Shown here piece after piece: positions 45,217 through 53,170 of a stretch of 64,000 bases of DNA. The position numbers and the translations under genes are program-made. The notes under the pieces are model-generated. The model was not told the origin of the DNA and did no database searches. It was given only the letters and a program-made list of their open reading frames with translations. The stretch comes from Thermus neutrinimicus (GTDB lineage Bacteria; Deinococcota; Deinococci; Deinococcales; Thermaceae): contig NZ_JAKTNU010000001.1 in NCBI RefSeq assembly GCF_022760955.1, positions 306,232 to 370,231 of the forward strand, given 5' to 3'. How positions within the stretch are numbered: the first letter of the stretch is position 1; each line of letters starts with the position of its first letter.

Positions 45217-46767
45217 ATGACGGTGGAACCTTTCCGCAACCAGCCCATAGAGACCTTCCAGACGGAGGAGGCCAAGCGGGAGATGCGGGAGGCCTTAAGG
45301 CGGGTCAGGGCCGAGTTCGGCCGCCACTATGGCCTCTACATCGATGGGGCCTGGGTGGATACCCAGGAGAAGATCCAGTCCCTAAACCCCTCGGCCCCCA
45401 GCGAGGTGGTGGGGAGCACCGCCAAGGCGGGGCCTTCCGAGGCGGAAGCCGCCCTGGAGGCCGCCTGGAGGGCCTTTAGGACCTGGAAGGACTGGCCCCA
45501 AGAGGACCGCAGCCGCCTCCTCCTGAAGGCGGCCGCCCTCATGAAAAGGAGGCGGCGGGAGCTGGAGGCCACCTTGGTCTACGAGATCGGCAAGAACTGG
45601 CTCGAGGCCAGCGCCGAGGTGGCCGAGGCCATCGACTTCCTGGAGTACTATGCCCACCAGGCCCTCAAGTACAAGTACCCCTCCGTGGAGGTGGTGCCCT
45701 ACCCCGGGGAGGATAACGAAAGCTTTTACATTCCCTTGGGGGCTGGGGTGGTCATCGCCCCCTGGAACTTTCCCATCGCCATCTTCACCGGGATGCTGGC
45801 TGGGCCCGTGGCGGTGGGGAACACCGTGGTGGCCAAGCCCGCGGAGGACACGGTGGTCATCGCCGCCAAGGTCTTTGAGATCCTTCACGAGGCGGGCTTC
45901 CCTCCGGGGGTGGTGAACTTCCTGCCCGGCAAGGGCAGCGAGGTGGGAGCCTACCTGGTGGAGCATCCCAGGACCCGGTTCATCAACTTCACTGGGAGCC
46001 TCGAGGTGGGGCTTGGGATCCACGAGAGGGCGGCCAGGCTGGCCCCGGGCCAGCGGTGGATCAAGCGGGTCTTCCTGGAGCTGGGCGGGAAGGACGCCAT
46101 CATCGTGGATGAGACCGCGGACTTTGATGCGGCCACGGAGGGCATCCTCATCTCCGCCTACGGCTTCCAGGGGCAGAAGTGCTCGGCGGCAAGCCGGCTC
46201 ATCGTCACGGAGAAGGCCTTTGAACCCTTGATGGAAAGGGTCTTGCGGCGGGCCGAGGGCCTGGTGGTGGGCCCCGCCGAGGAGAACCCCGACCTGGGCC
46301 CCGTGGCCAGCCGGGCCCAGGAGAAAAAGGTCCTTTCCTACATCGAGATCGGCAAGGGGGAAGGCCAGCTGGTCCTCGGGGGGGAGCGCCTGGAAGGGGA
46401 GGGCTACTTCATCGCCCCCACCATCTTCACCGAGGTACCCCCCACGGCCAGGATCGCCCAGGAGGAGATCTTCGGCCCCGTGCTTTCCGTGATCCGGGTG
46501 AAGGACTTCGGGGAGGCCCTCGAGGTGGCCAACAACACCGTCTATGGCCTCACGGGTGGGGTTTACTCCCGCAAGCGGGAGCACCTGGAGCGGGCCCGGC
46601 GGGAGTTCCACGTGGGGAACCTGTACTTCAACCGCAAGATCACCGGGGCCTTGGTGGGCGTCCAGCCCTTCGGCGGCTTCAACCTTTCCGGCACCGACAC
46701 CAAGGCCGGGGGGCCCGACTACCTTCTCCACTTCCTGCAGATGAAGACGGTGGCCGAGAGGTTCTGA
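45217..46767 (+). CDS. rocA: 1-pyrroline-5-carboxylate dehydrogenase
   Basis: 516 residues. NAD-dependent aldehyde dehydrogenase that turns glutamate semialdehyde (from P5C) into glutamate. Catalytic Cys322 in [12 protein letters not shown] and the general-base Glu in [11 protein letters not shown] are present; cofactor region [35 protein letters not shown] precedes the ATG. With PRODH it completes proline breakdown. A hairpin at 46786-46807 follows the stop but lacks a T tract. Confidence 0.96.
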   Translation: MTVEPFRNQPIETFQTEEAKREMREALRRVRAEFGRHYGLYIDGAWVDTQEKIQSLNPSAPSEVVGSTAKAGPSEAEAALEAAWRAFRTWKDWPQEDRSRLLLKAAALMKRRRRELEATLVYEIGKNWLEASAEVAEAIDFLEYYAHQALKYKYPSVEVVPYPGEDNESFYIPLGAGVVIAPWNFPIAIFTGMLAGPVAVGNTVVAKPAEDTVVIAAKVFEILHEAGFPPGVVNFLPGKGSEVGAYLVEHPRTRFINFTGSLEVGLGIHERAARLAPGQRWIKRVFLELGGKDAIIVDETADFDAATEGILISAYGFQGQKCSAASRLIVTEKAFEPLMERVLRRAEGLVVGPAEENPDLGPVASRAQEKKVLSYIEIGKGEGQLVLGGERLEGEGYFIAPTIFTEVPPTARIAQEEIFGPVLSVIRVKDFGEALEVANNTVYGLTGGVYSRKREHLERARREFHVGNLYFNRKITGALVGVQPFGGFNLSGTDTKAGGPDYLLHFLQMKTVAERF

Positions 46768-46785
46768 TGCCGCCTTGATGCCCGG

Positions 46786-46807
46786 CTCCCCCTGGACGCC
46801 AGGGGAG
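46786..46807 (+). terminator. Hairpin after P5CDH, weak terminator
   Basis: CTCCCC(C)TGG / CCAGGGGAG stem with ACG loop and one bulged C; not followed by a T run. It overlaps the presumed -35 area of the trp leader. Confidence 0.35.
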
Positions 46808-46815
46808 GCTTGGGC

Positions 46816-46821
46816 TATCCT
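46816..46821 (+). promoter_or_regulatory. -10 box of the trp leader, leaderless geometry
   Basis: TATCCT, 6 nt before the ATG of the leader peptide (46828). CTGGAC/TGGACG about 17-18 nt upstream is a poor -35. Confidence 0.45.
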
Positions 46822-46827
46822 GGGAAC

Positions 46828-46863
46828 ATGAGCCCGCTTCCCGCCCTTTGGTGGCCCGGCTAG
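46828..46863 (+). CDS. trpL: trp leader peptide
   Basis: Eleven codons reading MSPLPALWWPG and a TAG. The two adjacent Trp codons (46849-46854) make it a sensor of charged tRNA-Trp. It sits between the trp promoter and a strong terminator before trpE, the classical attenuator layout. Too short for ordinary gene finders. Confidence 0.8.
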   Translation: MSPLPALWWPG

Positions 46864-46915
46864 GTCCCGGGGGGCGGGTGGGCGTGTTTCCCCGGGGCTA
46901 GGCCCCGGGGTTTTT
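46864..46915 (+). terminator. trp attenuator
   Basis: Terminator stem CCCCGGGGC / GCCCCGGGG (46890-46898 with 46902-46910), loop TAG, then TTTTT (46911-46915). Segment 1 (CCCGCCC in the leader ORF) can pair with segment 2 (GGGCGGG, about 46872-46878). Segment 2 (CCCGGGG near 46866) can instead pair with the 5' arm of the terminator. A ribosome stalled at the Trp codons would favour the second pairing and let trpE be transcribed. Confidence 0.8.
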
Positions 46916-46927
46916 GCAAGGAGGGGC

Positions 46928-48316
46928 ATGGAGACCATAAGGCCTTTTCGCAAAACCCTCTTGGCGGACCTGGAAACCCCTGTGACCGCTTACCTGAAGC
47001 TCTCCGAGAAGGCCCCGGTGAGCTTTCTTCTGGAGTCGGTGGAGCGGGGAAGGCAAAGCCGCTTCTCCATCATCGGGGTGGGGGCGAGGCGCACCTTCCG
47101 CCTGAAGGACGGGGTCTTCACGGTGGACGGGGAACGGGTGGAGACCCAAGACCCCTTGCGCACCCTCTACGAGGCGGTTCATGCTCCTTTAGAGCGCCAC
47201 CCCGACCTGCCCCCCTTCTTCGGGGGGGTGGTGGGGTACGCCGCCTACGACCTCGTCCGCTACTACGAGCGCCTTCCCTCCCTCAAGCCCGACGACCTGG
47301 GCCTCCCCGACCTCCTCTTCGTGGAGCCCGAGGTGGTGGCGGTCTTTGACCACCTGAAAAACCTCCTGCACCTGGTGGCCCCGGGGTGGGACCTCGAGGA
47401 GGCCGAGGTCCGCCTCCAATGGGCGGAAAGGAAACTGAAAGGCCCGCTTCCCGGCGTGCCCGGGGAGCGGCCGGGGGGAAGGGCCCGCTTTGAGCCCGAC
47501 ATGAGCCGGGAGGAGTACCTAAGGGCGGTGGAAAGGGCTTTGGAGTACATCCGCGCCGGGGATATCTTCCAGGTGGTCCTCTCCTTACGGCTTTCCTCCC
47601 CCCTTACCGTGCACCCCTTTGCCCTTTACCGGGCCCTTAGGAGCGTGAACCCAAGCCCGTACATGGGCTACCTGGACCTGGGGGAGGTGGTCTTGGTCTC
47701 GGCGAGCCCCGAAAGCCTTCTCCGTTCCGATGGCCGCAGGGTGGTCACCAGGCCCATCGCCGGCACCCGGCCCCGGGGGAAGGACGAGGAGGAGGATAGA
47801 AGGCTTTCAGAGGAGCTGCTAAAGGACGAGAAGGAAAGGGCCGAGCACGTGATGCTCCTGGACCTCTCCCGCAACGACATCGGCCGGGTTTCCGCCTTCG
47901 GCACGGTGCGGGTCCTGGAGCCCATGCACGTGGAGTACTACTCCCACGTGATGCACCTGGTGTCCACGGTGGAAGGGCTGTTGGCGGAGGGGAAGACCCC
48001 CTTGGATGCCTTAGCCAGCGTCCTCCCCATGGGTACGGTTTCGGGAGCCCCCAAGATCCGGGCCATGGAGATCATCGAGGAGCTGGAGCCGCACCGCCGG
48101 GGGCCCTATGGGGGAAGCTTCGGGTACCTGGCCTACGACGGGGCTATGGACGTGGCCTTGACCCTGCGCACCTTCGTGATCGGGGGCGGGTGGATGCACG
48201 TGCAGGCGGGGGCGGGCATCGTGGCGGACTCGGTGCCGGAAAGGGAGTACGAGGAGTGCTGGAACAAGGCGAAGGCCCTTTTGAAGGCGGTGGAGATGGC
48301 GGAGGAGGGGCTATGA
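46928..48316 (+). CDS. trpE: Anthranilate synthase component I
   Basis: 462 residues. Converts chorismate to anthranilate using ammonia from TrpG. Motifs: PFFGGVVGYAAYD, FEPDMSREEYLRAVERALEYIRAGDIFQVVLS, RPIAGTRPRGKDEEED, LLDLSRNDIGRV, LPMGTVSGAPKIRAMEIIEELEP and GSFGYLAYDGAMD. The N-terminal feedback site for Trp is of the usual LLES type (FLLESVERGRQSRFS). AGGAGG lies before the ATG. Overlaps trpG (ATGA). Confidence 0.97.
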   Translation: METIRPFRKTLLADLETPVTAYLKLSEKAPVSFLLESVERGRQSRFSIIGVGARRTFRLKDGVFTVDGERVETQDPLRTLYEAVHAPLERHPDLPPFFGGVVGYAAYDLVRYYERLPSLKPDDLGLPDLLFVEPEVVAVFDHLKNLLHLVAPGWDLEEAEVRLQWAERKLKGPLPGVPGERPGGRARFEPDMSREEYLRAVERALEYIRAGDIFQVVLSLRLSSPLTVHPFALYRALRSVNPSPYMGYLDLGEVVLVSASPESLLRSDGRRVVTRPIAGTRPRGKDEEEDRRLSEELLKDEKERAEHVMLLDLSRNDIGRVSAFGTVRVLEPMHVEYYSHVMHLVSTVEGLLAEGKTPLDALASVLPMGTVSGAPKIRAMEIIEELEPHRRGPYGGSFGYLAYDGAMDVALTLRTFVIGGGWMHVQAGAGIVADSVPEREYEECWNKAKALLKAVEMAEEGL

Positions 48317-48966
48317 GGGTTTTGGTGGTGGACAACTACGATAGCTTCACCTACAACCTGGTGCAGTACCTGGGAGAGCTTGGGGCACGCCCCGTGGTCT
48401 GGCGGAACGACCAGTTTGCCCTCGAGGACGTGGAGGCCCTGGATCCCGACCGCATCCTCATCAGCCCGGGTCCTTGCACCCCCTTGGAGGCGGGTCTTTC
48501 CCTGCCCTTGATCAGCCGCTACGCCCCCCGCTATCCCATCCTGGGGGTCTGCCTGGGGCACCAGGCCATCGGCATGGCCTTCGGGGGCAAGGTGGTGCCG
48601 GCCCCGGTGATCATGCACGGCAAGGTGAGCGAGATCCACCACGACGGCACGGGCCTCTTCCGGGGTCTTCCCAACCCCTTCCCCGCCACCCGCTACCACT
48701 CCCTGGTGGTGGAGGAGGTGCCGGAGGAGCTCTTGGTGAACGCCTGGGTGGAGGAAAAGGGCCCCGAAGGGGCTAGGTTGGCTAGGGGGGATAAGGGCCC
48801 CGAAGGGGCTAGGTTGGCTAGGGGGGAGGTGGGGAAGAGGACGGTGATGGGCTTTCGCCACCGCCAGTATCCCACCCACGGGGTGCAGTTCCACCCGGAA
48901 AGCTATCTCACGGAAGCGGGTAAGATCATCCTTAAGAACTTTTTGGAGGATCCATGGAGGCCGTGA
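48313..48966 (+). CDS. trpG: Anthranilate synthase component II (glutamine amidotransferase) with repeat insertion
   Basis: 217 residues from ATG 48313. Class I amidotransferase: NYDSFTYNLVQYL, SPGPCTP, nucleophile Cys80 in LGVCLGHQAIG, His194 and Glu196 in VQFHPES. Between LLVNAWVEE and the conserved GFRHRQYPTHGVQFHPES lies an in-frame insertion of about 22 residues, two copies of KGPEGARLAR (about 149-170), encoded by the same 36-bp unit found in tatA. The insertion replaces a normally short surface loop just before the catalytic His. trpD overlaps the 3' end by 13 nt. Confidence 0.95.
   Translation: MRVLVVDNYDSFTYNLVQYLGELGARPVVWRNDQFALEDVEALDPDRILISPGPCTPLEAGLSLPLISRYAPRYPILGVCLGHQAIGMAFGGKVVPAPVIMHGKVSEIHHDGTGLFRGLPNPFPATRYHSLVVEEVPEELLVNAWVEEKGPEGARLARGDKGPEGARLARGEVGKRTVMGFRHRQYPTHGVQFHPESYLTEAGKIILKNFLEDPWRP
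48749..48820 (+). repeat. 36-bp tandem repeat (2 copies) inside trpG
   Basis: Units 48749-48784 and 48785-48820 share the core GGGCCCCGAAGGGGCTAGG and the following TTGGCTAGGG. The second unit is identical over 33 bases to the first tatA unit near 26845. The frame is the same in both genes (KGPEGARLAR). Confidence 0.9.
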
Positions 48967-49943
48967 AGAAGGCGCTTTTGGGCGAGGTGCTCACCGAGGA
49001 GGAGGCCCATGGCCTCATGGGGGCCATGATGGCCGGGGAGCTTTCCCCGGTGAAGGTGGCGGGGGTGCTCACCGCCATGGCCCTGAGGGGGGAGACCCCT
49101 TCGGAGATCGCCGCCATGGCCCGGGCCATGCGGGAAGCAGCCCGGCGTATCCCCGTAAGCCGCAGGCCCCTTCTGGACATCGTGGGCACCGGGGGGGACC
49201 ACCAGGGGCTATTGAACCTCTCCACCCTAGGGGCCCTGGTGGCGGCGGCGGGAGGGGTGGCGGTGGCCAAGCATGGGAACCGGGCGGCAAGCTCCAAGGC
49301 GGGCTCGGCGGACCTCCTCGAGGCCCTAGGGGTCAACCTGGAGGCCCCCCCGGAGCGGGTGGGCGAGGCCATTGAGGAGCTGGGCTTTGGCTTTCTCTTT
49401 GCCCGCCTCTTCCACCCCGCCATGCGCCACGTGGCCCCCGTGAGGGCCGAGCTGGGCATCCGCACCGTGTTCAACCTGCTGGGCCCCCTCACCAACCCTG
49501 CGGGGGCGGACCGGTACGTGCTCGGGGTTTTTAGCCCGCGGTGGCTTTTCCCCATGGCCGAGGCCCTGGGCCACCTGGGGGCCAAGGGGTTGGTGGTCCA
49601 CGGCCAGGGGGCGGACGAGCTCATCCTGGGGGAAAACCAGGTGGTGGAGGTGGGAAAAGGGGCTTATACCCTCGCCCCTGAGGAGGTGGGGCTGGAGCCT
49701 TTCCCCCTCGAGGCCCTAAGGGGTGGCTCCCCGGAGGAGAACGCCCATCTGGCCATAAGGATCCTAAAGGGGGAGGAGAGGGGCCCTCATGCCCAAGGGG
49801 TGGCCCTGGCGGCGGGGGCGGGCTTCTACGCGGCGGGGAAGGTGGCCAGCTTGCGGGAGGGGGTGCGCCTGGCCCAGGAGGTCCTGGCCTCCGGGGAGGC
49901 CTACGGGCTTTTGGAGCGGTACGTGGCCTTCCTGCAGGGTTGA
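48954..49943 (+). CDS. trpD: Anthranilate phosphoribosyltransferase
   Basis: 329 residues. Transfers the phosphoribosyl group of PRPP to anthranilate. Motifs: DIVGTGGDHQGLLNLST (PRPP loop), AKHGNRAASSKAGSADLLEALG, FLFARLFHPAMRHV, RTVFNLLGPLTNPAG and the VVHGQGADEL metal site. Last gene of trpE-trpG-trpD; the other trp genes are not in this window. Confidence 0.97.
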   Translation: MEAVKKALLGEVLTEEEAHGLMGAMMAGELSPVKVAGVLTAMALRGETPSEIAAMARAMREAARRIPVSRRPLLDIVGTGGDHQGLLNLSTLGALVAAAGGVAVAKHGNRAASSKAGSADLLEALGVNLEAPPERVGEAIEELGFGFLFARLFHPAMRHVAPVRAELGIRTVFNLLGPLTNPAGADRYVLGVFSPRWLFPMAEALGHLGAKGLVVHGQGADELILGENQVVEVGKGAYTLAPEEVGLEPFPLEALRGGSPEENAHLAIRILKGEERGPHAQGVALAAGAGFYAAGKVASLREGVRLAQEVLASGEAYGLLERYVAFLQG

Positions 49944-49973
49944 TGCGCCCAGGCGCGAAGGGTGTGGCCCCTC

Positions 49974-50002
49974 GGCTTGGCGATAGCCCAAACGGCCAAG
50001 CC
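49974..50002. terminator. Inverted repeat between convergent trpD and purA
   Basis: GGCTTGGC (49974-49981) pairs with GCCAAGCC (49995-50002), 8 bp, 13-nt loop. No T tract follows on either strand, so a terminator role is only likely by position. Confidence 0.4.
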
Positions 50003-50016
50003 TAGGTTGGGTGGCC

Positions 50017-51243
50017 TTAGACCCAGCTCACCGCCCCGAAGGTGTCCTCCCGCCTGGGGCTGGTGGAGAAGAGGACCACGGGCACCCCGGTGTATTCCTC
50101 TATGAGCTCCAGGTAGCGCCTTAAGGAGGCGGGAAGTTCCTCCCGGCTTCGCACCCCAGAGAGGTCCCCCCAGCCCTCGAGGTCCAGGTAGCGCACCGCC
50201 TCGGGGCTGGCCTCCCCGGGCCGGGCCCCGTCCAGGTATTCCACCGCCACCCTGATCCTGTCCAGCCCGGAGAGCACATCCAGCTTGGTGATGGCTAGAC
50301 CGTCAAAGCCGTTTACCTCGCAGGCATACTTGAGGGCCACCAGGTCCAGCCAGCCCACCCGCCGGGGCCTGCCCGTGGTGGTCCCGTACTCCCCGCCCCT
50401 TTCCCTTAGGTGATGGGCCAGGTCCCCGCCCAGCTCCGTGGGGAAAGGACCCTCCCCCACCCGGGTGGCGTAGGCCTTGGCCACCCCGTAGACCTTGGTG
50501 ATGGCCTTGTGGTTTAGCCCTGTGCCCACCAGGATGCCTCCCACCGTGGGGTGGGAGCTGGTCACGTAAGGGTAGGTGCCGTAGTTGAGGTCCAAAAGGG
50601 TGGCCTGAGCCCCCTCAAAGAGGAGGCGCTTGCCCCGCTTCAGGGCCTCCCGCAATAGGCTTCCCGTGTCCGCCACAAAGGGGGCCAGGATCTCCCGCAT
50701 CCGATAGAGGTCGGCCAGGGCCTTCTCCTCCGTGTCCCAGCCCGCTTCCCGGGTGGAGTTGGGCTTTTCCAAGAGGAGGCGGCGGACCCGCTCCCTCAAC
50801 ACCTCCTCCTTTAGGAGGTCCCCAGCCCGGATCCCCACCCTCCTGGCCCGGTCGGAGTAGGCGGGGCCGATGCCCCGGCCGGTGGTGCCCACGAAGTTGT
50901 GGCGGCTCTCCACGTGCTTGTGGTGGGGAAGCACCAGGTGGGCCCGTTCTGAAACCAGCACCTGGGGATGGAAACCCTCTTTTCTCAGGGCTACAAGCTC
51001 CTCCTGGAAGCGGAAGGGGTCTATGACCATCCCGTCCCCCAGGATGTTCACCGCGTGGGGGTGGATGACCCCCGAGGGCAGAAGGTTCAGCTTGAAGACC
51101 CGGCCCTCCGCCACCACCGTGTGGCCGGCGTTGGCCCCCCCTTGGTAGCGGATCACGTAATCGGCCTCCTGGGCAAGGGCATCCACCACCTTGCCCTTTC
51201 CCTCGTCCCCCCACTGGGCTCCTATGATGGCGACTCCCGGCAT
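50017..51243 (-). CDS. purA: Adenylosuccinate synthetase
   Basis: 408 residues. GTP-dependent joining of IMP and aspartate, first step from IMP to AMP. P-loop IIGAQWGDEGKGKVVD with catalytic Asp, GGANAGHTVV with catalytic His, GTTGRGIGPAYSDRA for IMP binding, YGTTTGRPRRVGWLDL, TKLDVLSG. Start ATG 51243 (MPGVAIIGAQ). It lies 11 nt downstream of the YhhQ-like gene on the same strand. Confidence 0.97.
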   Translation of the reverse strand: MPGVAIIGAQWGDEGKGKVVDALAQEADYVIRYQGGANAGHTVVAEGRVFKLNLLPSGVIHPHAVNILGDGMVIDPFRFQEELVALRKEGFHPQVLVSERAHLVLPHHKHVESRHNFVGTTGRGIGPAYSDRARRVGIRAGDLLKEEVLRERVRRLLLEKPNSTREAGWDTEEKALADLYRMREILAPFVADTGSLLREALKRGKRLLFEGAQATLLDLNYGTYPYVTSSHPTVGGILVGTGLNHKAITKVYGVAKAYATRVGEGPFPTELGGDLAHHLRERGGEYGTTTGRPRRVGWLDLVALKYACEVNGFDGLAITKLDVLSGLDRIRVAVEYLDGARPGEASPEAVRYLDLEGWGDLSGVRSREELPASLRRYLELIEEYTGVPVVLFSTSPRREDTFGAVSWV

Positions 51244-51254
51244 CCCCTTAAAGC

Positions 51255-51923
51255 TTACGCCAAGCGGAAGGGATTGAAGTCCGTGTCCCGGTCGTAGACG
51301 TCAAGCCCCTCCGCCCGCTTAAGGAAGCCCACCGCCTTGTAGGTGATGGGGAGCATGAGGGCCTCCACCCCCACCTTGAAGGCGTAGTTGGAGAGGAAGA
51401 CCGCCCAAAGCACCTCCTTGGGGAAGACCCCGTAGAAGGCCACCAGGAGGAAGATGCCCGTGTCCAGCCCCTGGCCCACCAGGGTGGAGGTGAGGGCCCT
51501 CAGCCAGAAGAAGCGTCCTTCCGTCTTCACCTTAAGCTTGGCCAGGACATAGGCGTTGGCGAACTCCCCCACGAGGTAGGCCAGGAGGCTTCCCAAAACG
51601 ATCCTGGGGGTGAGGCCCAGAAGGAGGCCAAAGGCTTGGGCGAAGCGTTGGCTTTCCCCATCCCCTGGAGCGGGGAGGGCGGCTACCCCCTGGAAGGTGA
51701 GGGTGGCCAGGAGGAGGGCGAAAAAGCCAAGCCAAATAACCCGGCGGCTACGCCGATAGCCGTAGACCTCGGTGAGCACGTCCCCGAAGATGTAGGCCAA
51801 GGGGAAAAGCAGGGTACCCCCGTCAAAGGTGAGGGGCCCCAACACCACCAGCTTGGTGGAGGCCACATTGGAGACCAAGAGAACGACGGCGAAGAGAACA
51901 GCGATCAGGTCCAGGTACCTCAT
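51255..51923 (-). CDS. YhhQ-type queuosine precursor transporter (VUT family)
   Basis: 222 residues, six or so hydrophobic helices. Family motifs: ASTKLVVLGPLTFDGGTLLFPLAYIFGDVLTEVYGYRRSRRVIW, GEFANAYVLAKLKVKTEGRFFWLRALTSTLVGQGLDTGIF. In E. coli YhhQ takes up 7-cyano-7-deazaguanine. Start ATG 51923 overlaps the restored stop of hpt. Substrate inferred from family only. Confidence 0.88.
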   Translation of the reverse strand: MRYLDLIAVLFAVVLLVSNVASTKLVVLGPLTFDGGTLLFPLAYIFGDVLTEVYGYRRSRRVIWLGFFALLLATLTFQGVAALPAPGDGESQRFAQAFGLLLGLTPRIVLGSLLAYLVGEFANAYVLAKLKVKTEGRFFWLRALTSTLVGQGLDTGIFLLVAFYGVFPKEVLWAVFLSNYAFKVGVEALMLPITYKAVGFLKRAEGLDVYDRDTDFNPFRLA

Positions 51924-52452
51924 TCTTCCTCCGGGCGGATAGAGGTGATGAAGGGCAGATTGCGGTCAAACTGGGCCCGGTCCAGGCCGTAGCCGTAGAC
52001 GTAGGCGTCCTCGATAATCCCAGGTAGTGGATGGGCACCTCCACCTGGCGCCGGCTGGGCTTGGAGAGGAGGGCGGCCACCCGTACCGAGGCGGGCTTGC
52101 GGGCCTCGAGGTAATCCAGGAGGTAGGAGAGGGTGAGCCCGGTGTCCACGATGTCCTCTACCACGATCACATCCCGGCCGTGGATGGGCAGGCGGAGGTC
52201 CTTCAAAAGCTCCACCTCGCCGGAGGAGCGGTAGGCGTTCCCGTAGGAGCTGATGGAGATGAAGTCCAGGGTGAGGGGCAGGGGGATGGCCCTCACCAGG
52301 TCGGCCATGAAGATGAAGGCCCCGTTCAGCACGCAGATGAGGTGGGGGGTCTTCCCCTGGTAGTCCTGGGCGATTTGGGCGCCCAGCTCCCTTACCCGCT
52401 TCGCCAGGGCTTCGGCTGGGATCTGCACGGGTCCGTTCCCCGCGGTGAACAT
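51920..52452 (-). pseudogene. hpt: Hypoxanthine phosphoribosyltransferase with a single-base frameshift
   Basis: Purine salvage enzyme. From ATG 52452 the frame reads a normal Hpt (MFTAGNGPVQIPAEALAKRV, LNGAFIFMADLVRAI, PRPP loop VIVVEDIVDTGLTLSYLL, SRRQVEVPIHYLG). At the CCC run 52019-52021 the frame changes: the conserved C-terminus IIEDAYVYGYGLDRAQFDRNLPFITSIRPEE continues in another frame and ends at TGA 51922-51920. One extra G (GGG to GGGG) restores it. Uncorrected, an unrelated tail runs to 51823 over yhhQ. A sequencing error, a true mutation or slippage are all possible. TAGAAT lies 7 nt before the ATG. Confidence 0.85.
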
Positions 52453-52457
52453 GGCCC

Positions 52458-53168
52458 TTATTCTACAGGGGTTTCCCGCAACAGGGATTCCACCTCCTCC
52501 TGCGAAAGCTGCCGCCACCTTCCCGGGGGCAGGTGGCCCAGGCGGATGGGGCCCACCTGGAGCCTAATGAGCCTATTTACCGGGTAGCCCACGGCCTTTA
52601 GCATCCTGCGCACCTCCCGCTTCCGGCCTTCCGCCAGGGTGAGGAGGGCGCCGCCCGGGGCGGGACGGCAAGCCAGGGCCCGGGCCGGGCCGTCCTCGAG
52701 GTCCACTCCCTCTACAAGCCGCTGGCAGATGGCCGGGGGGAGGGTGCCCCGTTCCGTGTAGACCCGGTAGACCTTCTTGACCCCGTAACGGGGGTGGGTG
52801 AGGCGGAGGGTCAGGTGGCCGTCGTTGGTGAGGAGGAGGAGCCCTTCCGAGTCCCGGTCCAGCCGGCCTATGGGGTGGAGGCCGGGGATATCGGGCAAGA
52901 GGTGGAAGACCGTCTTTTGGGCGTGGGGGTCGTGGCGGGTGGTGGTGTAGCCCCTGGGCTTGTGGAGGGCCAGGACGATCCTTTCCCGGGGGGGTTCCAC
53001 CGGCTTCCCGTCCACCTCCACCACATCCCCGGGGTTCACCCTTTGCCCCAAGACGGCCACCCTCCCGTTCACCCGCACCCGGCCCTGGCGGATCAGCTCC
53101 TCTGCCTTCCTGCGGCTTCCCACGCCCGTGCGGGCCAGGAAGGCTTGCAGGCGCAAGGGTTTCTCCAT
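52458..53168 (-). CDS. rluB: 23S rRNA pseudouridine synthase, RluB family
   Basis: 236 residues. S4 domain RLQAFLARTGVGSRRKAEELIRQGRVRVNG, then the synthase core with catalytic Asp in IGRLDRDSEGLLLLTNDG, KKVYRVYTERG, and EGRKREVRRMLKAVGYPV. RluB modifies U2605 of 23S rRNA in E. coli. Paralog of RsuA at 15614. Starts 2 nt after the enoyl-CoA hydratase stop, so cotranscribed. Confidence 0.92.
   Translation of the reverse strand: MEKPLRLQAFLARTGVGSRRKAEELIRQGRVRVNGRVAVLGQRVNPGDVVEVDGKPVEPPRERIVLALHKPRGYTTTRHDPHAQKTVFHLLPDIPGLHPIGRLDRDSEGLLLLTNDGHLTLRLTHPRYGVKKVYRVYTERGTLPPAICQRLVEGVDLEDGPARALACRPAPGGALLTLAEGRKREVRRMLKAVGYPVNRLIRLQVGPIRLGHLPPGRWRQLSQEEVESLLRETPVE
52460..52465 (-). promoter_or_regulatory. 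-10 box of hpt inside the rluB 3' end, leaderless geometry
   Basis: TAGAAT on the minus strand, formed by the last codons of rluB (GTA GAA TAA), 7 nt before the ATG at 52452. Confidence 0.45.
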
Positions 53169-53170
53169 GG

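Noticed and set aside
45382..46953. Long minus-strand open frame (523 codons) opposite P5CDH
   Set aside because: It is the mirror of a strongly biased GC-rich gene with recognised catalytic residues; its translation is rich in His, Gly, Gln and Pro and has no domain pattern. Similar long shadows opposite acetyl-CoA transferase (10118-11377), topA (13133-14269), AlaX/SDR (17514-18422) and FakA (56018-57550) were dropped for the same reason.
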